A DNA stretch of 64,000 bases from G965202915 sp965202915. GTDB lineage: Bacteria; Pseudomonadota; Gammaproteobacteria; Eutrophobiales; Eutrophobiaceae. The stretch covers positions 620,001-684,000 of the forward strand of contig OZ241847.1 in assembly GCA_965202915.1 (NCBI GenBank). Direction: 5' to 3'. Shown here one piece after another: positions 45,209 to 54,317 of this stretch; positions within the stretch are counted from its first letter, which is position 1; every line of letters starts with the position of its first letter. Below the pieces are notes generated by a model. The model had not been told where the DNA came from, made no database searches, and saw only the letters and a program-made list of their open reading frames with translations. The translations under genes were made by a program, and so were the position numbers.

Positions 45209-46393
45209 ATGAAATTAATTATAAAAATAATAATACCTGCATTCTGTTTATTCTCGGCCGCCGGCGCCGCAGAAAACCCGGCCGAAATAATTGGACTTGA
45301 GCAGATGGAACCGAAGCCTATTACGCAACATCTGTCTATGAACATCAGCACTCAATTTTATGACTGGGAAAATGATGATGATTCCTCAGACAGAGGATAT
45401 CAATCGGTTACTCCGATAACCATTGCTTATCAACTGGGTAATTTTGACTTTGGCTATCGCCAGGCCTACATTATTTCCGAAAGAAAAACGCCGGGTTCAA
45501 GAGGCCGGGTGGCGACCATCAGCGATGCCGCATTCAGTGCTTCCTACACATTCAAAGACTGGTCATGGCCGCTTAGGCTGGTGCTGGATTACAATTTGCC
45601 CGTCGGTAAAGCGTCACTCAGCAGTCGTGAAAACAACGTGCTGGGCGTGGACAGCTATCTTGTCCAGCAATCACAATTTGGAGAGGGGCATAATGTCACG
45701 CCGGGGATTAATATTACCCGTACCTTGAGCAAACATACCGCAGTGGGTGTCGGTATAGGTTATACTTACAAAGGCAAGTTTGATCCCAACACCGAGGTGG
45801 CCAATGACGTGATTGACCCTGGGGATGAAACGAATATAACCGCTCAATGGCAATACAGGCGACCAAATTGGGACCTTAGCGGCGGTGTTATCTATACTCA
45901 TTACAGGCCCACTAAACGTGACGGGATGGATTTTTTCCAAAAAGGAGAAAGGCTCCAGTATAATTTGACAAGTGTATGGGCATTCCGGCAGGGGTATCAG
46001 TTTGATCTCTCCTTCCGTTTTACCGAACAGGGCCTTGATAAGAATTTCAGCGGCTCGCGCGGTGAATTGGAAAGGGAGCAGTTTAACGTCAATGGTGATA
46101 CATCCTATTTTGCATTGGCGTGGAGTAAACTTTTTGCTCAGAGGCATAGGTTGCGTCTGGCCGGGGATTACCTGAAAGCAGAAGAAAATGACTATCCCGG
46201 AGACAGCATCAATTTTAATGCCGGCAGGAGTCGTTTTGGCTATGGAGCCACTTACAGCTATGCATTCAGTCCACGCAGTTCTGTATCGTTGACAGCAAGG
46301 GGGTTTAATGTTAAAAATGAACCCGAGTTCGGAGAAGGTAGCACAACATACAAAGGGCTTAATACGTCCATGAATTTGAATCATCGATTTTAA
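45209..46393 (+). CDS. Outer membrane beta-barrel-like protein
   Basis: A 394-aa protein with an N-terminal signal peptide (IIIPAFCLFSAAGAA, cleavage after GAA). The remaining chain is full of alternating amphipathic strands (for example YQLGNFDFGYRQAYI, WPLRLVLDYNLPVG, FALAWSKLFAQRHRLRLAG) and ends in the Phe expected of barrels inserted by the BAM complex (LNMNLNHRF). GGGGGA lies just before the ATG. No named porin family is recognised. The next gene, a secreted lipase-like protein, starts 14 nt later, so the pair is probably one operon. Confidence 0.7.
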   Translation: MKLIIKIIIPAFCLFSAAGAAENPAEIIGLEQMEPKPITQHLSMNISTQFYDWENDDDSSDRGYQSVTPITIAYQLGNFDFGYRQAYIISERKTPGSRGRVATISDAAFSASYTFKDWSWPLRLVLDYNLPVGKASLSSRENNVLGVDSYLVQQSQFGEGHNVTPGINITRTLSKHTAVGVGIGYTYKGKFDPNTEVANDVIDPGDETNITAQWQYRRPNWDLSGGVIYTHYRPTKRDGMDFFQKGERLQYNLTSVWAFRQGYQFDLSFRFTEQGLDKNFSGSRGELEREQFNVNGDTSYFALAWSKLFAQRHRLRLAGDYLKAEENDYPGDSINFNAGRSRFGYGATYSYAFSPRSSVSLTARGFNVKNEPEFGEGSTTYKGLNTSMNLNHRF

Positions 46394-46407
46394 TTAAGGG
46401 GGAACGC

Positions 46408-47970
46408 ATGAAAACATCTACTCTGATTTTATGTTTTATGGGGTTAATTGCCTATTCCGCAGTCGGGTGGGGGGCAGGATATGATGTGGGAAGAGAAACC
46501 CTGAAACTTGCGAAGTTGTCAAAACAATCATATGGTAATGGGGACGATGTAGTCGGCTACAGACAAATCGCTATAAAAACAGAAAGATCAGGGTTCGCAG
46601 CGAGGGCATATCATAATGCTACAAAAAACGAGTTCGTCATTGCATTTGCAGGCACTGATATATCCTCTCTCCGAGATTGGTTGACAAATATTGACTCACA
46701 ATTCGGAACAAACCCACCCCGCCAACATGTGGAGGCAGAAAAATTCGTGGATGAGGTTATACAGGCTATTCCTGAAGGAAGTGAGGTAGTTCTTGTGGGG
46801 CATTCTCTTGGGGGAAATTTAGCCCAGTTTGTTGGAGCAAAAAAACTGATCGATGGTACACTCGAACCGGACAATTTGAAAGTCATTACTTTCAATCCTG
46901 ATGACATTTCTTGGGGACTTGGACGAGGCTTTGTGCAGATGATGAATGAAAGTGGAGTGATAGATTCAGATTCCATTTTTACAAATATTTGCATTGAAGA
47001 CGATCCGGTTTGTAACCCAAATGACAATCTTGGCGAAACTATTTTTTTGACGCCTAGTAGCCGGAGCCAAGGCGTGCATTCGATTGCTAGTGTTATAAAC
47101 ATTATAGAAGCTTTCATAAACACAGACACGAGGGAAAACGCCTTGGCGAACAACTTGCCCGACACCTCCGCATTACAAAACATGCTGACTGCTGGCACAA
47201 ACGCTGGCAATTCCTGCATCGTCGCCGCCTCTCCATTTACCGGTCAACCGCCGCTTCCAACAGTAAATAATAATGAACAGCGGGTCTATGATAATAATGC
47301 CAATACCGGCAACAATGCCCGCGAAATGGTATTTACTGATGGTGTCATATTAACGCCGGAGGTGGTGGATGGAGAGATACTTGCAGGCTTCGTACGTATT
47401 TCTGCTGATTATGGCGGCAATCGAGAAGATTTTTCCCTCCATTTCACAGGCCAAGGTGATACAAACCCTTTTGTCTATTCGATTCCACTGCCAAGGGGAG
47501 ATAGAAAAGTAACCACCATCATTCGAGAAACGTCAGGGGGGAACAGATTCCACATCTATGAAACGCCCGTTATTGAAGGGGGGAGTGCTCCAACGTCATC
47601 TGATGGTATAACAATTGATGATGCGGATGCATTCGGAGATGAAGGCATATATCAGATATATGTGCATGATTTTGGCAATAGAGACCAACAAGGATCAACC
47701 GGTTTGGCCAACTCCGGAACAACGGTTGCAATTACACAAAACGATAACGAAATTGCAAGGTATAGTGTGCCAAGCGACGGCCGGGATAATACATGGCAAG
47801 CAATTGAGTTTGATACCAGAACAAACACCATAGGCCCAACCGGAAATTTCAGAGATATAAATGACCCGGATAGGGTGCCTTTTAACGACCCGGCAGTGAA
47901 CGGCTTAGTGGTTGATAGAGACACGTTTAACTCTAATAATGAACCGATTGAAGGTAGTGATGGCCTTTAA
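46408..47970 (+). CDS. Secreted class 3 lipase-like hydrolase
   Basis: A 520-aa protein with a signal peptide (LILCFMGLIAYSAVGWGAG). The N-terminal ~270 residues are an alpha/beta hydrolase of the fungal-lipase (class 3) type: FVIAFAGTD, nucleophile serine in VVLVGHSLGGNLAQF, Asp in TFNPDDISWG and a possible His in GVHSIASVI. The C-terminal ~240 residues are beta-rich and Asn/Asp-rich without a recognised domain, perhaps for surface or substrate binding. It is co-oriented with the barrel protein. The substrate is unknown. Confidence 0.82.
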   Translation: MKTSTLILCFMGLIAYSAVGWGAGYDVGRETLKLAKLSKQSYGNGDDVVGYRQIAIKTERSGFAARAYHNATKNEFVIAFAGTDISSLRDWLTNIDSQFGTNPPRQHVEAEKFVDEVIQAIPEGSEVVLVGHSLGGNLAQFVGAKKLIDGTLEPDNLKVITFNPDDISWGLGRGFVQMMNESGVIDSDSIFTNICIEDDPVCNPNDNLGETIFLTPSSRSQGVHSIASVINIIEAFINTDTRENALANNLPDTSALQNMLTAGTNAGNSCIVAASPFTGQPPLPTVNNNEQRVYDNNANTGNNAREMVFTDGVILTPEVVDGEILAGFVRISADYGGNREDFSLHFTGQGDTNPFVYSIPLPRGDRKVTTIIRETSGGNRFHIYETPVIEGGSAPTSSDGITIDDADAFGDEGIYQIYVHDFGNRDQQGSTGLANSGTTVAITQNDNEIARYSVPSDGRDNTWQAIEFDTRTNTIGPTGNFRDINDPDRVPFNDPAVNGLVVDRDTFNSNNEPIEGSDGL

Positions 47971-48042
47971 ACCCTATTCGGTGACGCATCTTTGTGTCAT
48001 CCCTGCAACGCGGGGAGCCGCCGCAATTAAAAGCCTGATAAT

Positions 48043-48069
48043 AACCCGGTCTCATACGAGAACCGGGTT
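48043..48069 (+). terminator. Rho-independent terminator after the lipase gene
   Basis: Inverted repeat AACCCGGTCTC / GAGAACCGGGTT with a 4-nt loop, followed by TATTTAC. The stem has one bulged A. It lies 70 nt after the lipase stop. Confidence 0.65.
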
Positions 48070-48085
48070 ATTTACACAATAAAAA

Positions 48086-48130
48086 GCCTGGCGGTAATCC
48101 ACTCTCGCACAGGGAGTGCCCCACACAGAA
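48086..48130 (-). pseudogene. 5S rRNA 3'-end remnant
   Basis: The plus-strand sequence GCCTGGCGGTAATCCACTCT continues as the complement of the 3' end of 5S rRNA. It matches 10483-10527 at roughly 80%, including the first ten bases exactly and the preceding AAAAA. Only ~45 nt survive; helix I cannot form. No 23S sequence is seen next to it. Confidence 0.7.
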
Positions 48131-48196
48131 TGCGTTTGTTGAAAGCTCCAACGGACGCTTCCGTGACGGTTGCCGTAATCGCCATAACTGTATAAT

Positions 48197-48475
48197 ATGA
48201 AATTTGAATGGGATCAAAATAAAGCAACAATTAATTTACAAAAACATGCAGTTAGTTTTTCAGAAGCCTCCACCATTTTTGGTGATCCACTTGAGTTAAC
48301 AATTTCAGACCCTGATCATTCAATTGATGAATACCGTTTTATCAGTATTGGAAAGTCCCAAATGGGCAATCTTTTAGTTGTAGCCTATACTGAAAGAGAA
48401 CTGGATGTAATTCGTAAAATCAGTGCAAGAAAAGCAGAAAGATTGGAGATAAAATATTATGAGCAATATGATTGA
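48197..48475 (+). CDS. brnT: BrnT-family toxin
   Basis: A 92-aa RelE-fold ribonuclease toxin of the BrnT/BrnA type II system. The FEWDQNKATINLQKHAVSF N-terminus, FGDPLELT, and the C-terminal ISARKAERLEIKYYEQ (catalytic Arg/Lys/Glu region) are typical. It overlaps the antitoxin gene by 17 nt, with toxin first as is usual for BrnTA. Confidence 0.9.
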   Translation: MKFEWDQNKATINLQKHAVSFSEASTIFGDPLELTISDPDHSIDEYRFISIGKSQMGNLLVVAYTERELDVIRKISARKAERLEIKYYEQYD

Positions 48476-48683
48476 TGATGAAATGCGTTCAGAATATGAC
48501 TTTTCTAATGCCATACATGGTAAACATTACCAGTCTTATCAAAAAGGAACAAATGTTGTGTTTCTTGAATCAGATGTAGCTGAAGCCTTTAAAGATTCTG
48601 AGTCTGTCAATCATGCTTTGCGTATGTTGATGGAAATAGCAGGAGATAAAGTGATTAAAAATCTAACGAAAAAATTCCGCTGA
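48459..48683 (+). CDS. brnA: BrnA-family antitoxin
   Basis: A 74-aa protein that should neutralise BrnT and repress the operon. It has the short acidic N-terminus followed by EYDFSNAIHGKHYQSYQKG, which recurs in antitoxins paired with BrnT-like toxins, and a C-terminal helical segment (ESVNHALRMLMEIA). The match to canonical BrnA is by context and small size rather than by a full motif. Confidence 0.75.
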   Translation: MSNMIDDEMRSEYDFSNAIHGKHYQSYQKGTNVVFLESDVAEAFKDSESVNHALRMLMEIAGDKVIKNLTKKFR

Positions 48684-49201
48684 TCTCCTGATCAGCAGAT
48701 GATTTAATCCTTAGGTGTGCGGAGCGAGGTCACTGGTGTGCCGTGTTAAATCCGGGTATTAGCTTCTTTTAACCTCGTAGCCGGCATTCTTTTCTTCCGT
48801 AGAAGGCAAATTTTCCCATTTCTTCAGGGAGCCAAACGACCTTTAACAGGCGTTATATATATTCTCCGTTTTCATTTCCATGCGCGCCTAACGTCCCACG
48901 TCCGCCGACCGCAAAAGCGAAACGGCGGTTTTGCGGGGAAGGGGCAACTCGTTGAACCCGCGCACGCCGTCCGAGCCAAAATCTTTCAAGCAGTCCAAAA
49001 AAATCTCCTGCAAAGTGTAATTGAATCGCTGGTTGTATCGGTGCTCAGTTTATAACAGACTGAGCAGACCGGGCAATGGCGCCGCTGTCCCTGCCGTCCG
49101 GCCGTACCGGTTGGAGGAGCCTAAATTTCCGCCGACAGCGCGACAATACAACGGCGCCCGCCGATCTGGTGCGCCCGCTGCCGCACCGATTTTATACCGA
49201 C
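48684..49201. other. Intergenic, probable decayed sequence
   Basis: About 520 bp without an intact gene. On the minus strand around 48940-49030 a frame reads YNQRFNYTLQEIFLDCLKDFG then SDGVRGFNELP. That is coding-like and suggests the end of a decayed gene I cannot name. The right end merges into the nrdA regulatory region. Confidence 0.35.
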
Positions 49202-49210
49202 TTATCCACA
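49202..49210 (+). promoter_or_regulatory. Consensus DnaA box upstream of nrdA
   Basis: TTATCCACA is a perfect DnaA box. In E. coli, DnaA boxes upstream of nrdAB tie its expression to replication initiation, so a similar link is plausible here. Confidence 0.65.
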
Positions 49211-49239
49211 GAAAACCCGCTCCGGATTCACAGTATAAT

Positions 49240-49287
49240 CCACATTATCTTGTGGTTCAATTAATGCTTGACCACATTTTATTGGAT
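49240..49287 (+). promoter_or_regulatory. Paired NrdR-box-like sites at the nrdA promoter
   Basis: CCACATTATCTTGTGG (49240-49255) fits the NrdR consensus at all conserved positions but one. CCACATTTTATTGGAT (49272-49287) matches its left half and is 32 bp downstream, the usual three-helical-turn spacing. The second site overlaps a TTGACC at 49268-49273 that could be the -35 element (TACATT at 49292-49297 as -10). Confidence 0.7.
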
Positions 49288-49404
49288 ATTGTACATTAAT
49301 AAGATATAATATATTGGATCGTAACCAGCATGCGCCGGGGGCCGGATCATTGCAGGTTTGGAGAGAATCGGGATATCTACCCGCAGGGGAGATGGGAGAA
49401 CATT

Positions 49405-52257
49405 ATGAGAACCGAGAAGACTACTGATATTACTGCATCGTCTGCCGCGATAGACCTGGAGGCAACCGTGCTCAGGGATGAAAACGTCAATAACAGCAAT
49501 CATTCCGGTGGATTTACCGTGATCCGCCGCAATGGCAAGGTCACCACATTCGATGCCGGTAAAATCAACGTCGCGATGATCAAGGCCTTTCTGAGTGTCG
49601 AGGGCAATACCGCGGCCGCGTCAAAACGCGTCCATGAAATCGTGGAGGGACTGACGGCACAAGTGGTCAGCGCGTTGACCCGGCGGATGCCCAATGGGGG
49701 CACGGTTCATATTGAAGATATTCAGGACCAGGTTGAGTTGGCACTGATGCGGACCGGCGAGCAGAAGGTTGCCCATGCCTACGTGGTATATCGTGAGGAG
49801 CACGCCCGTGAACGTGTGGCCAGGGAATCGGCGGCGGCGCCCCCTCCCGCGCCGGTACACGTCATACAGCCGGACGGCGGTAAGACGGCGTTAAACATGG
49901 ATCGCTTGCGGGCCATAGTCGCCGAGGCCTGTGCCCATCGGGCTGACGTCGATGGGCAACTGATCATTGAAAATGCGCTGCATGATCTGTTTGACGGCAT
50001 CGATGAGGCCGGCGTCAATGCGGCGCTGGTAATGAGTGCCCGCAATCTGATCGAAACAGAACCGAACTATAGTTACGTTGCGGCCGGTTTATTGCTGGAT
50101 AAATTACGGGGTGAGGCGCTGAGTTTTGTTACGGGGAAGCCCGGTCAGGCCACTCATAAGGAGATGGTTGAGCGTTATCCATCTTATTTTGGAGAATATA
50201 TTGTGCGCGGCACCGAAACGGGAAACCTGGCGAATGAACTCCGCCAGTATGATCTGGAGCGGCTGGGCAAGGCCCTGCATGCCGATCGCGACCACCGATT
50301 CACTTATCTTGGCCTGCAAACGCTCTATGATCGCTATTTTATCCACTCCGATGGCGTCCGCTTTGAATTACCCCAGGCCTTTTTCATGCGGGTGGCGATG
50401 GGACTGGCGATCAATGAAACCGATCCTGAAGGGCGGGCCATTGAATTTTATGAATTACTGTCGTCCGGCGACTTTATGAGCTCGACCCCCACCCTGTTCA
50501 ATTCCGGCACCTGTCGCCCGCAACTGTCAAGCTGTTATCTCACCACCGTACCGGATGATCTGGATGGCATCTTCTGTGCAATTAAAGACGATGCGCTGTT
50601 ATCCAAATATGCCGGCGGGCTGGGCAATGACTGGAGCCGTATTCGCGCACTCGGCGCACACATCAAAGGCACCAACGGCAAATCACTGGGGGTGGTGCCG
50701 TTTCTAAAGGTTGCCAACGATACCGCGGTGGCGGTCAATCAAGGCGGCAAGCGCAAGGGGGCAATGTGTGCGTATCTTGAGACCTGGCATCTGGATATTG
50801 AGGAATTTCTGGATTTGCGCAAGAACACCGGTGATGACCGGCGCCGTACTCATGACATGAACACCGCCAACTGGATCCCGGATCTGTTCATGAAGCGGGT
50901 GGTGGAGGAGCGCGACTGGACTTTGTTTTCCCCGGATGAGACACCGGACCTGCACGATCTTTACGGCAACGTCTTTGAAAAACGCTATATTGAATATGAG
51001 CGGCAGGCGGCGGCCGGTAATATTAAACTTTATAAGGTCGTTTCCGCGGTGGAACTGTGGCGCAAGCTGCTGTCCATGCTGTTTGAAACCGGTCATCCCT
51101 GGATCACGTTCAAAGATCCCTGCAATCTGCGTTCACCCCAGAGGCATACCGGTGTTGTACATTCATCCAATCTGTGCACCGAGATCACCCTCAATACCTG
51201 TGATGATGAGATCGCGGTCTGTAATCTGGGTTCGGTCAATCTGCCGCAACATATTGATGCAAACGGTGCATTGAATACCGACAAATTGGAAAACACCGTC
51301 ACCACCGCAATGCGCATGCTGGATAACGTCATCGACTACAACTATTACAGCGTGCCTCAGGCAAAACGCTCCAATCTGAGACATCGGCCGGTCGGTCTCG
51401 GCATCATGGGGTTTCAGGACGCACTGTATAAATTACGCATTCCCTATGCCTCCGAACAGGCGGTGCATTTTGCCGACGCCAGTATGGAGGCGATCAGTTA
51501 CTATGCCATCAACGCCTCCACCCTGTTGTCCGAGGAACGCGGCGCGTATCCGAGCTTTGCCGGTTCGCTGTGGAGTCAGGGGGTGTTACCGATAGACTCG
51601 CTGCGGAACCTGGCGGATGAACGCGGGGATTATTTGCAAATAGACTTCGCTCAGACGCTGGACTGGGACAGTCTGCGCGAACGCGTGAAAAAAACCGGCA
51701 TGCGCAACTCCAATTGCATGGCGATTGCACCGACTGCGACCATTGCCAATATATGCGGCATCAGCCAATCAATCGAACCGACCTACCAGAACCTGTTTGT
51801 CAAATCAAACCTGTCCGGTGAATTTACCGTGGTTAACCCGTATCTGGTTCGTGATTTGAAAGAGCGCGGCCTCTGGGATGAGGTGATGGTCAACGATCTT
51901 AAATATTTTGACGGCAGTGTTCAGCCCATAGACCGGGTCCCGGATGAATTAAAAGAGCTTTATATCACCGCATTTGAGATTGATCCCTGCTGGTTGGTGG
52001 AGGCCGCCGCGCGCCGCCAAAAATGGATCGATCAGGCGCAATCATTAAACCTGTACATGGCCGAGCCCAGCGGTAAAAAACTCGACAATCTTTATAAACT
52101 CGCCTGGGTAAGCGGCTTGAAAACCACTTACTATCTGCGTTCGCTGGGCGCCACTCATATGGAAAAGAGCGCCAACAATAATTTACCCAGCAACGGCGGC
52201 TCCGAGGGCGCCGAACTGTGCACTATTCTCGACCCCGATTGCCAGGCATGCCAATAA
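49405..52257 (+). CDS. nrdA: Ribonucleotide reductase class Ia, large subunit
   Basis: Reduces ribonucleoside diphosphates to deoxy forms. The start at 49405 has GGGGAGATGGGAGA upstream; the frame is open from 49330. The ~950-aa protein has an N-terminal ATP-cone (FTVIRRNGKVTTFDAGKI) and a second partial cone (VHIQPDGGKT-like at ~140). These are followed by the barrel with STPTLFNSGT, NLCTEITLNT (active-site Cys), SNCMAIAPTATIANI and the C-terminal redox pair in ILDPDCQACQ. Two cones suggest dATP overall-activity control. nrdB follows after 139 nt. Confidence 0.95.
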   Translation: MRTEKTTDITASSAAIDLEATVLRDENVNNSNHSGGFTVIRRNGKVTTFDAGKINVAMIKAFLSVEGNTAAASKRVHEIVEGLTAQVVSALTRRMPNGGTVHIEDIQDQVELALMRTGEQKVAHAYVVYREEHARERVARESAAAPPPAPVHVIQPDGGKTALNMDRLRAIVAEACAHRADVDGQLIIENALHDLFDGIDEAGVNAALVMSARNLIETEPNYSYVAAGLLLDKLRGEALSFVTGKPGQATHKEMVERYPSYFGEYIVRGTETGNLANELRQYDLERLGKALHADRDHRFTYLGLQTLYDRYFIHSDGVRFELPQAFFMRVAMGLAINETDPEGRAIEFYELLSSGDFMSSTPTLFNSGTCRPQLSSCYLTTVPDDLDGIFCAIKDDALLSKYAGGLGNDWSRIRALGAHIKGTNGKSLGVVPFLKVANDTAVAVNQGGKRKGAMCAYLETWHLDIEEFLDLRKNTGDDRRRTHDMNTANWIPDLFMKRVVEERDWTLFSPDETPDLHDLYGNVFEKRYIEYERQAAAGNIKLYKVVSAVELWRKLLSMLFETGHPWITFKDPCNLRSPQRHTGVVHSSNLCTEITLNTCDDEIAVCNLGSVNLPQHIDANGALNTDKLENTVTTAMRMLDNVIDYNYYSVPQAKRSNLRHRPVGLGIMGFQDALYKLRIPYASEQAVHFADASMEAISYYAINASTLLSEERGAYPSFAGSLWSQGVLPIDSLRNLADERGDYLQIDFAQTLDWDSLRERVKKTGMRNSNCMAIAPTATIANICGISQSIEPTYQNLFVKSNLSGEFTVVNPYLVRDLKERGLWDEVMVNDLKYFDGSVQPIDRVPDELKELYITAFEIDPCWLVEAAARRQKWIDQAQSLNLYMAEPSGKKLDNLYKLAWVSGLKTTYYLRSLGATHMEKSANNNLPSNGGSEGAELCTILDPDCQACQ

Positions 52258-52396
52258 GGAGGAGGCCGAAATGATATAAACGACTACCAACGCAGCCAAT
52301 GATCAGTGAATGACGTTGGCTTGAGCGTGTCTTATGAATATACAGATCAAACTATATTAAATACAAATATATAAACTAAGATAGAGGAAGACTCAA

Positions 52397-53530
52397 ATGT
52401 TGCACTGGAATGATCCGCCGGTCAAACCGGCGGCAAGCGATGCCTTATCTGCGCTTGAGTTAAATACGCCCTGGTCTAAAAAGACCGCAGACAACGCGCC
52501 ACCCGCTACGCCGGAAAAACTAAAGCCGGTGAACCCGGAGGATAAATGCGTTATCAATGGTCACACCGATATCAATCAACTGGCGCCTTTCAAATACCCC
52601 TGGGCCTGGAATTATTTCCTGAATGCCAACAAAAATCATTGGACCCCTCTGGACATCAATATGGCCCAGGACGTTACCGACTACCGTCATAAATTGACCC
52701 TGGAGGAAAAACACGTTTATGAAAACGTCCTGGCCTATCTGACCACTTCGGATATTCTGGCAATGCGCAATATCGGTCTTGCGGTGATGGAAAAGATGTC
52801 CGCGCCCGAATTACAGATCTACCAGGCGCGCCAGGTCTATGAAGAAGCATTGCACACCTGGACCTATCAACACTGCATTGAAACCATCGGCCTTGATCAG
52901 GGTGAGATTTACAACCGTTACCGGGTTGTCCCGGAAATTCATCAAAAGATTGCAATGGCAAACCGCCGCCTGGATTCCATATTACGATCCGACATTGATC
53001 TCAAGGACCCGGATGAATTACATAATTTTGTCATTGCCTATGTGTTTTTCGCCGCGATCTTTGAAGGCTGCTGGTTTTATAACGGGTTTAGCCCGATCTT
53101 TGCATTACAGCGGCGCGGTTTGATGAAAGGCACCGCCGAACAATTGCAGTACATTATGCGCGATGAGGTGATGCACGCCGCATTCGGTATCCGGGTCGTC
53201 AAACAAATCATGCTTGAGGAAAAGCTGACGCCGGAACCGCGGGCGGTGCGGGATATGTGGGATGAAGCCTATGAGGCCGAAAAAGCCTACACCCATTATA
53301 TCCTGAAAGACCCGATCCTGGGATATTCCGCCAATATGCATCTGGGCCAGTTTCAATACATTGCCAATCGCCGTGCCCGGCAACTGGGGTTCGATGAGGC
53401 GCCCTTCCCGGAGCTGGACGCCCCGCCGTTGCCCTGGCTCGACGAACAGGTCAATTTGAGAAAGGAAAAGAATTTTTTTGAAACCCGTGTCACCGAATAT
53501 CAAACCGGAGGCGCATTAAATTGGGACTGA
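52397..53530 (+). CDS. nrdB: Ribonucleotide reductase class Ia, small subunit
   Basis: Provides the tyrosyl radical to NrdA. The 377-aa ferritin-like protein has the metal ligands and radical Tyr in EEALHTWTYQHCIET (Glu-x2-His-x3-Tyr spacing as in E. coli E115/H118/Y122). The later ligands are in FAAIFEGCWFYNGF and RDEVMHAAFG. GAGGAAG precedes the ATG. The 139-nt gap from nrdA has no obvious terminator. Confidence 0.96.
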   Translation: MLHWNDPPVKPAASDALSALELNTPWSKKTADNAPPATPEKLKPVNPEDKCVINGHTDINQLAPFKYPWAWNYFLNANKNHWTPLDINMAQDVTDYRHKLTLEEKHVYENVLAYLTTSDILAMRNIGLAVMEKMSAPELQIYQARQVYEEALHTWTYQHCIETIGLDQGEIYNRYRVVPEIHQKIAMANRRLDSILRSDIDLKDPDELHNFVIAYVFFAAIFEGCWFYNGFSPIFALQRRGLMKGTAEQLQYIMRDEVMHAAFGIRVVKQIMLEEKLTPEPRAVRDMWDEAYEAEKAYTHYILKDPILGYSANMHLGQFQYIANRRARQLGFDEAPFPELDAPPLPWLDEQVNLRKEKNFFETRVTEYQTGGALNWD

Positions 53531-53595
53531 CACACTACGACTGTAATAAGTGACCGCACCCTAGCGCGGTTAACCAAGCAGGACGCTTGGTTCTT

Positions 53596-53640
53596 GGCCG
53601 GGCATCCCTATGCCTCTTCCGGATGTCCGGCCTTTTCTTT
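53596..53640 (+). terminator. Rho-independent terminator of nrdAB
   Basis: Twelve-base inverted repeat GGCCGGGCATCC / GGATGTCCGGCC with a 13-nt loop followed by TTTTCTTT. A second, smaller hairpin AACCAAGC / GCTTGGTT lies just upstream at 53573-53593. Confidence 0.85.
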
Positions 53641-53684
53641 ATTCAAGACGATATTAAACCGTTGCGGTTGGCGCGGAGCCCCGC

Positions 53685-54317
53685 TCAGGGTCGCATTGGA
53701 GGAATCGAACCCACCGCCGATTGTGGTGCTTGTCCGGCCTCCACCGCAAGCCGATGGAAATCTTCGTATTGTCCCTCCCAAAGCAGATGAATATCACCCC
53801 GGTACCCTTGACTCATTTCAGCCATGCCGGCATCGATCACGCCCCGCCGTATATATTCATCAAGCGTCATCGGCTTGCGATACGCGCCCGGCTTGATCAT
53901 TAAATATTGCTCTGACTCCAGCCGGCGCGCCAACCACAGGCCCAGACTGTCCGAGCTCAGATCCCAATTTGCCGGTATCGCCGCGGCGTCTTCCAATAAC
54001 AGCCGATACGGCAGCCAGACCGCCGTCCGACCGGCGGCAAAGGCTAAGCGCATCTCCGCCTCAGTCCGAACCGGTGTCAAGTCCGGTAATAATCCGGCCA
54101 ACATTAATCCGTACTGTTCCATCGCCAGGATCGCCATTTTATGCGCGCTCAGGTCATCAAACCGCCACTCGGCCTGAGATTGCCTGACCTGATCGGCAAA
54201 GACGCCGCCGCCGGGCACAATAATAATCTCTTGCCCGTGACGTTGATGTATCGCAGCCAGCCAATAGGGCAAGGATCGTGACCGCATCAAGCTGCCGCCC
54301 AGTTTAACTACCCACAT
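53685..54317 (-). CDS. Amino-acid-kinase family protein, MfnE-like
   Basis: A 210-aa member of the aspartate/glutamate/uridylate kinase superfamily: VVKLGGSL at the start, IIIVPGGGVFAD, then SAHKMAILAMEQYG and DSLGLWLARRLESE. In methanogens MfnE phosphorylates an aminomethyl-furan phosphate in methanofuran synthesis, and relatives occur in the C1 clusters of methylotrophs. Position next to MfnF-like and orf17-like genes supports the same role in methylofuran synthesis (inference). It overlaps pabB by 14 nt. Confidence 0.82.
   Translation of the reverse strand: MWVVKLGGSLMRSRSLPYWLAAIHQRHGQEIIIVPGGGVFADQVRQSQAEWRFDDLSAHKMAILAMEQYGLMLAGLLPDLTPVRTEAEMRLAFAAGRTAVWLPYRLLLEDAAAIPANWDLSSDSLGLWLARRLESEQYLMIKPGAYRKPMTLDEYIRRGVIDAGMAEMSQGYRGDIHLLWEGQYEDFHRLAVEAGQAPQSAVGSIPPMRP

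Noticed and set aside
45671..46384. 237-codon minus-strand ORF
   Set aside because: Antisense of the signal-peptide barrel gene, whose plus-strand reading is clearly favoured.
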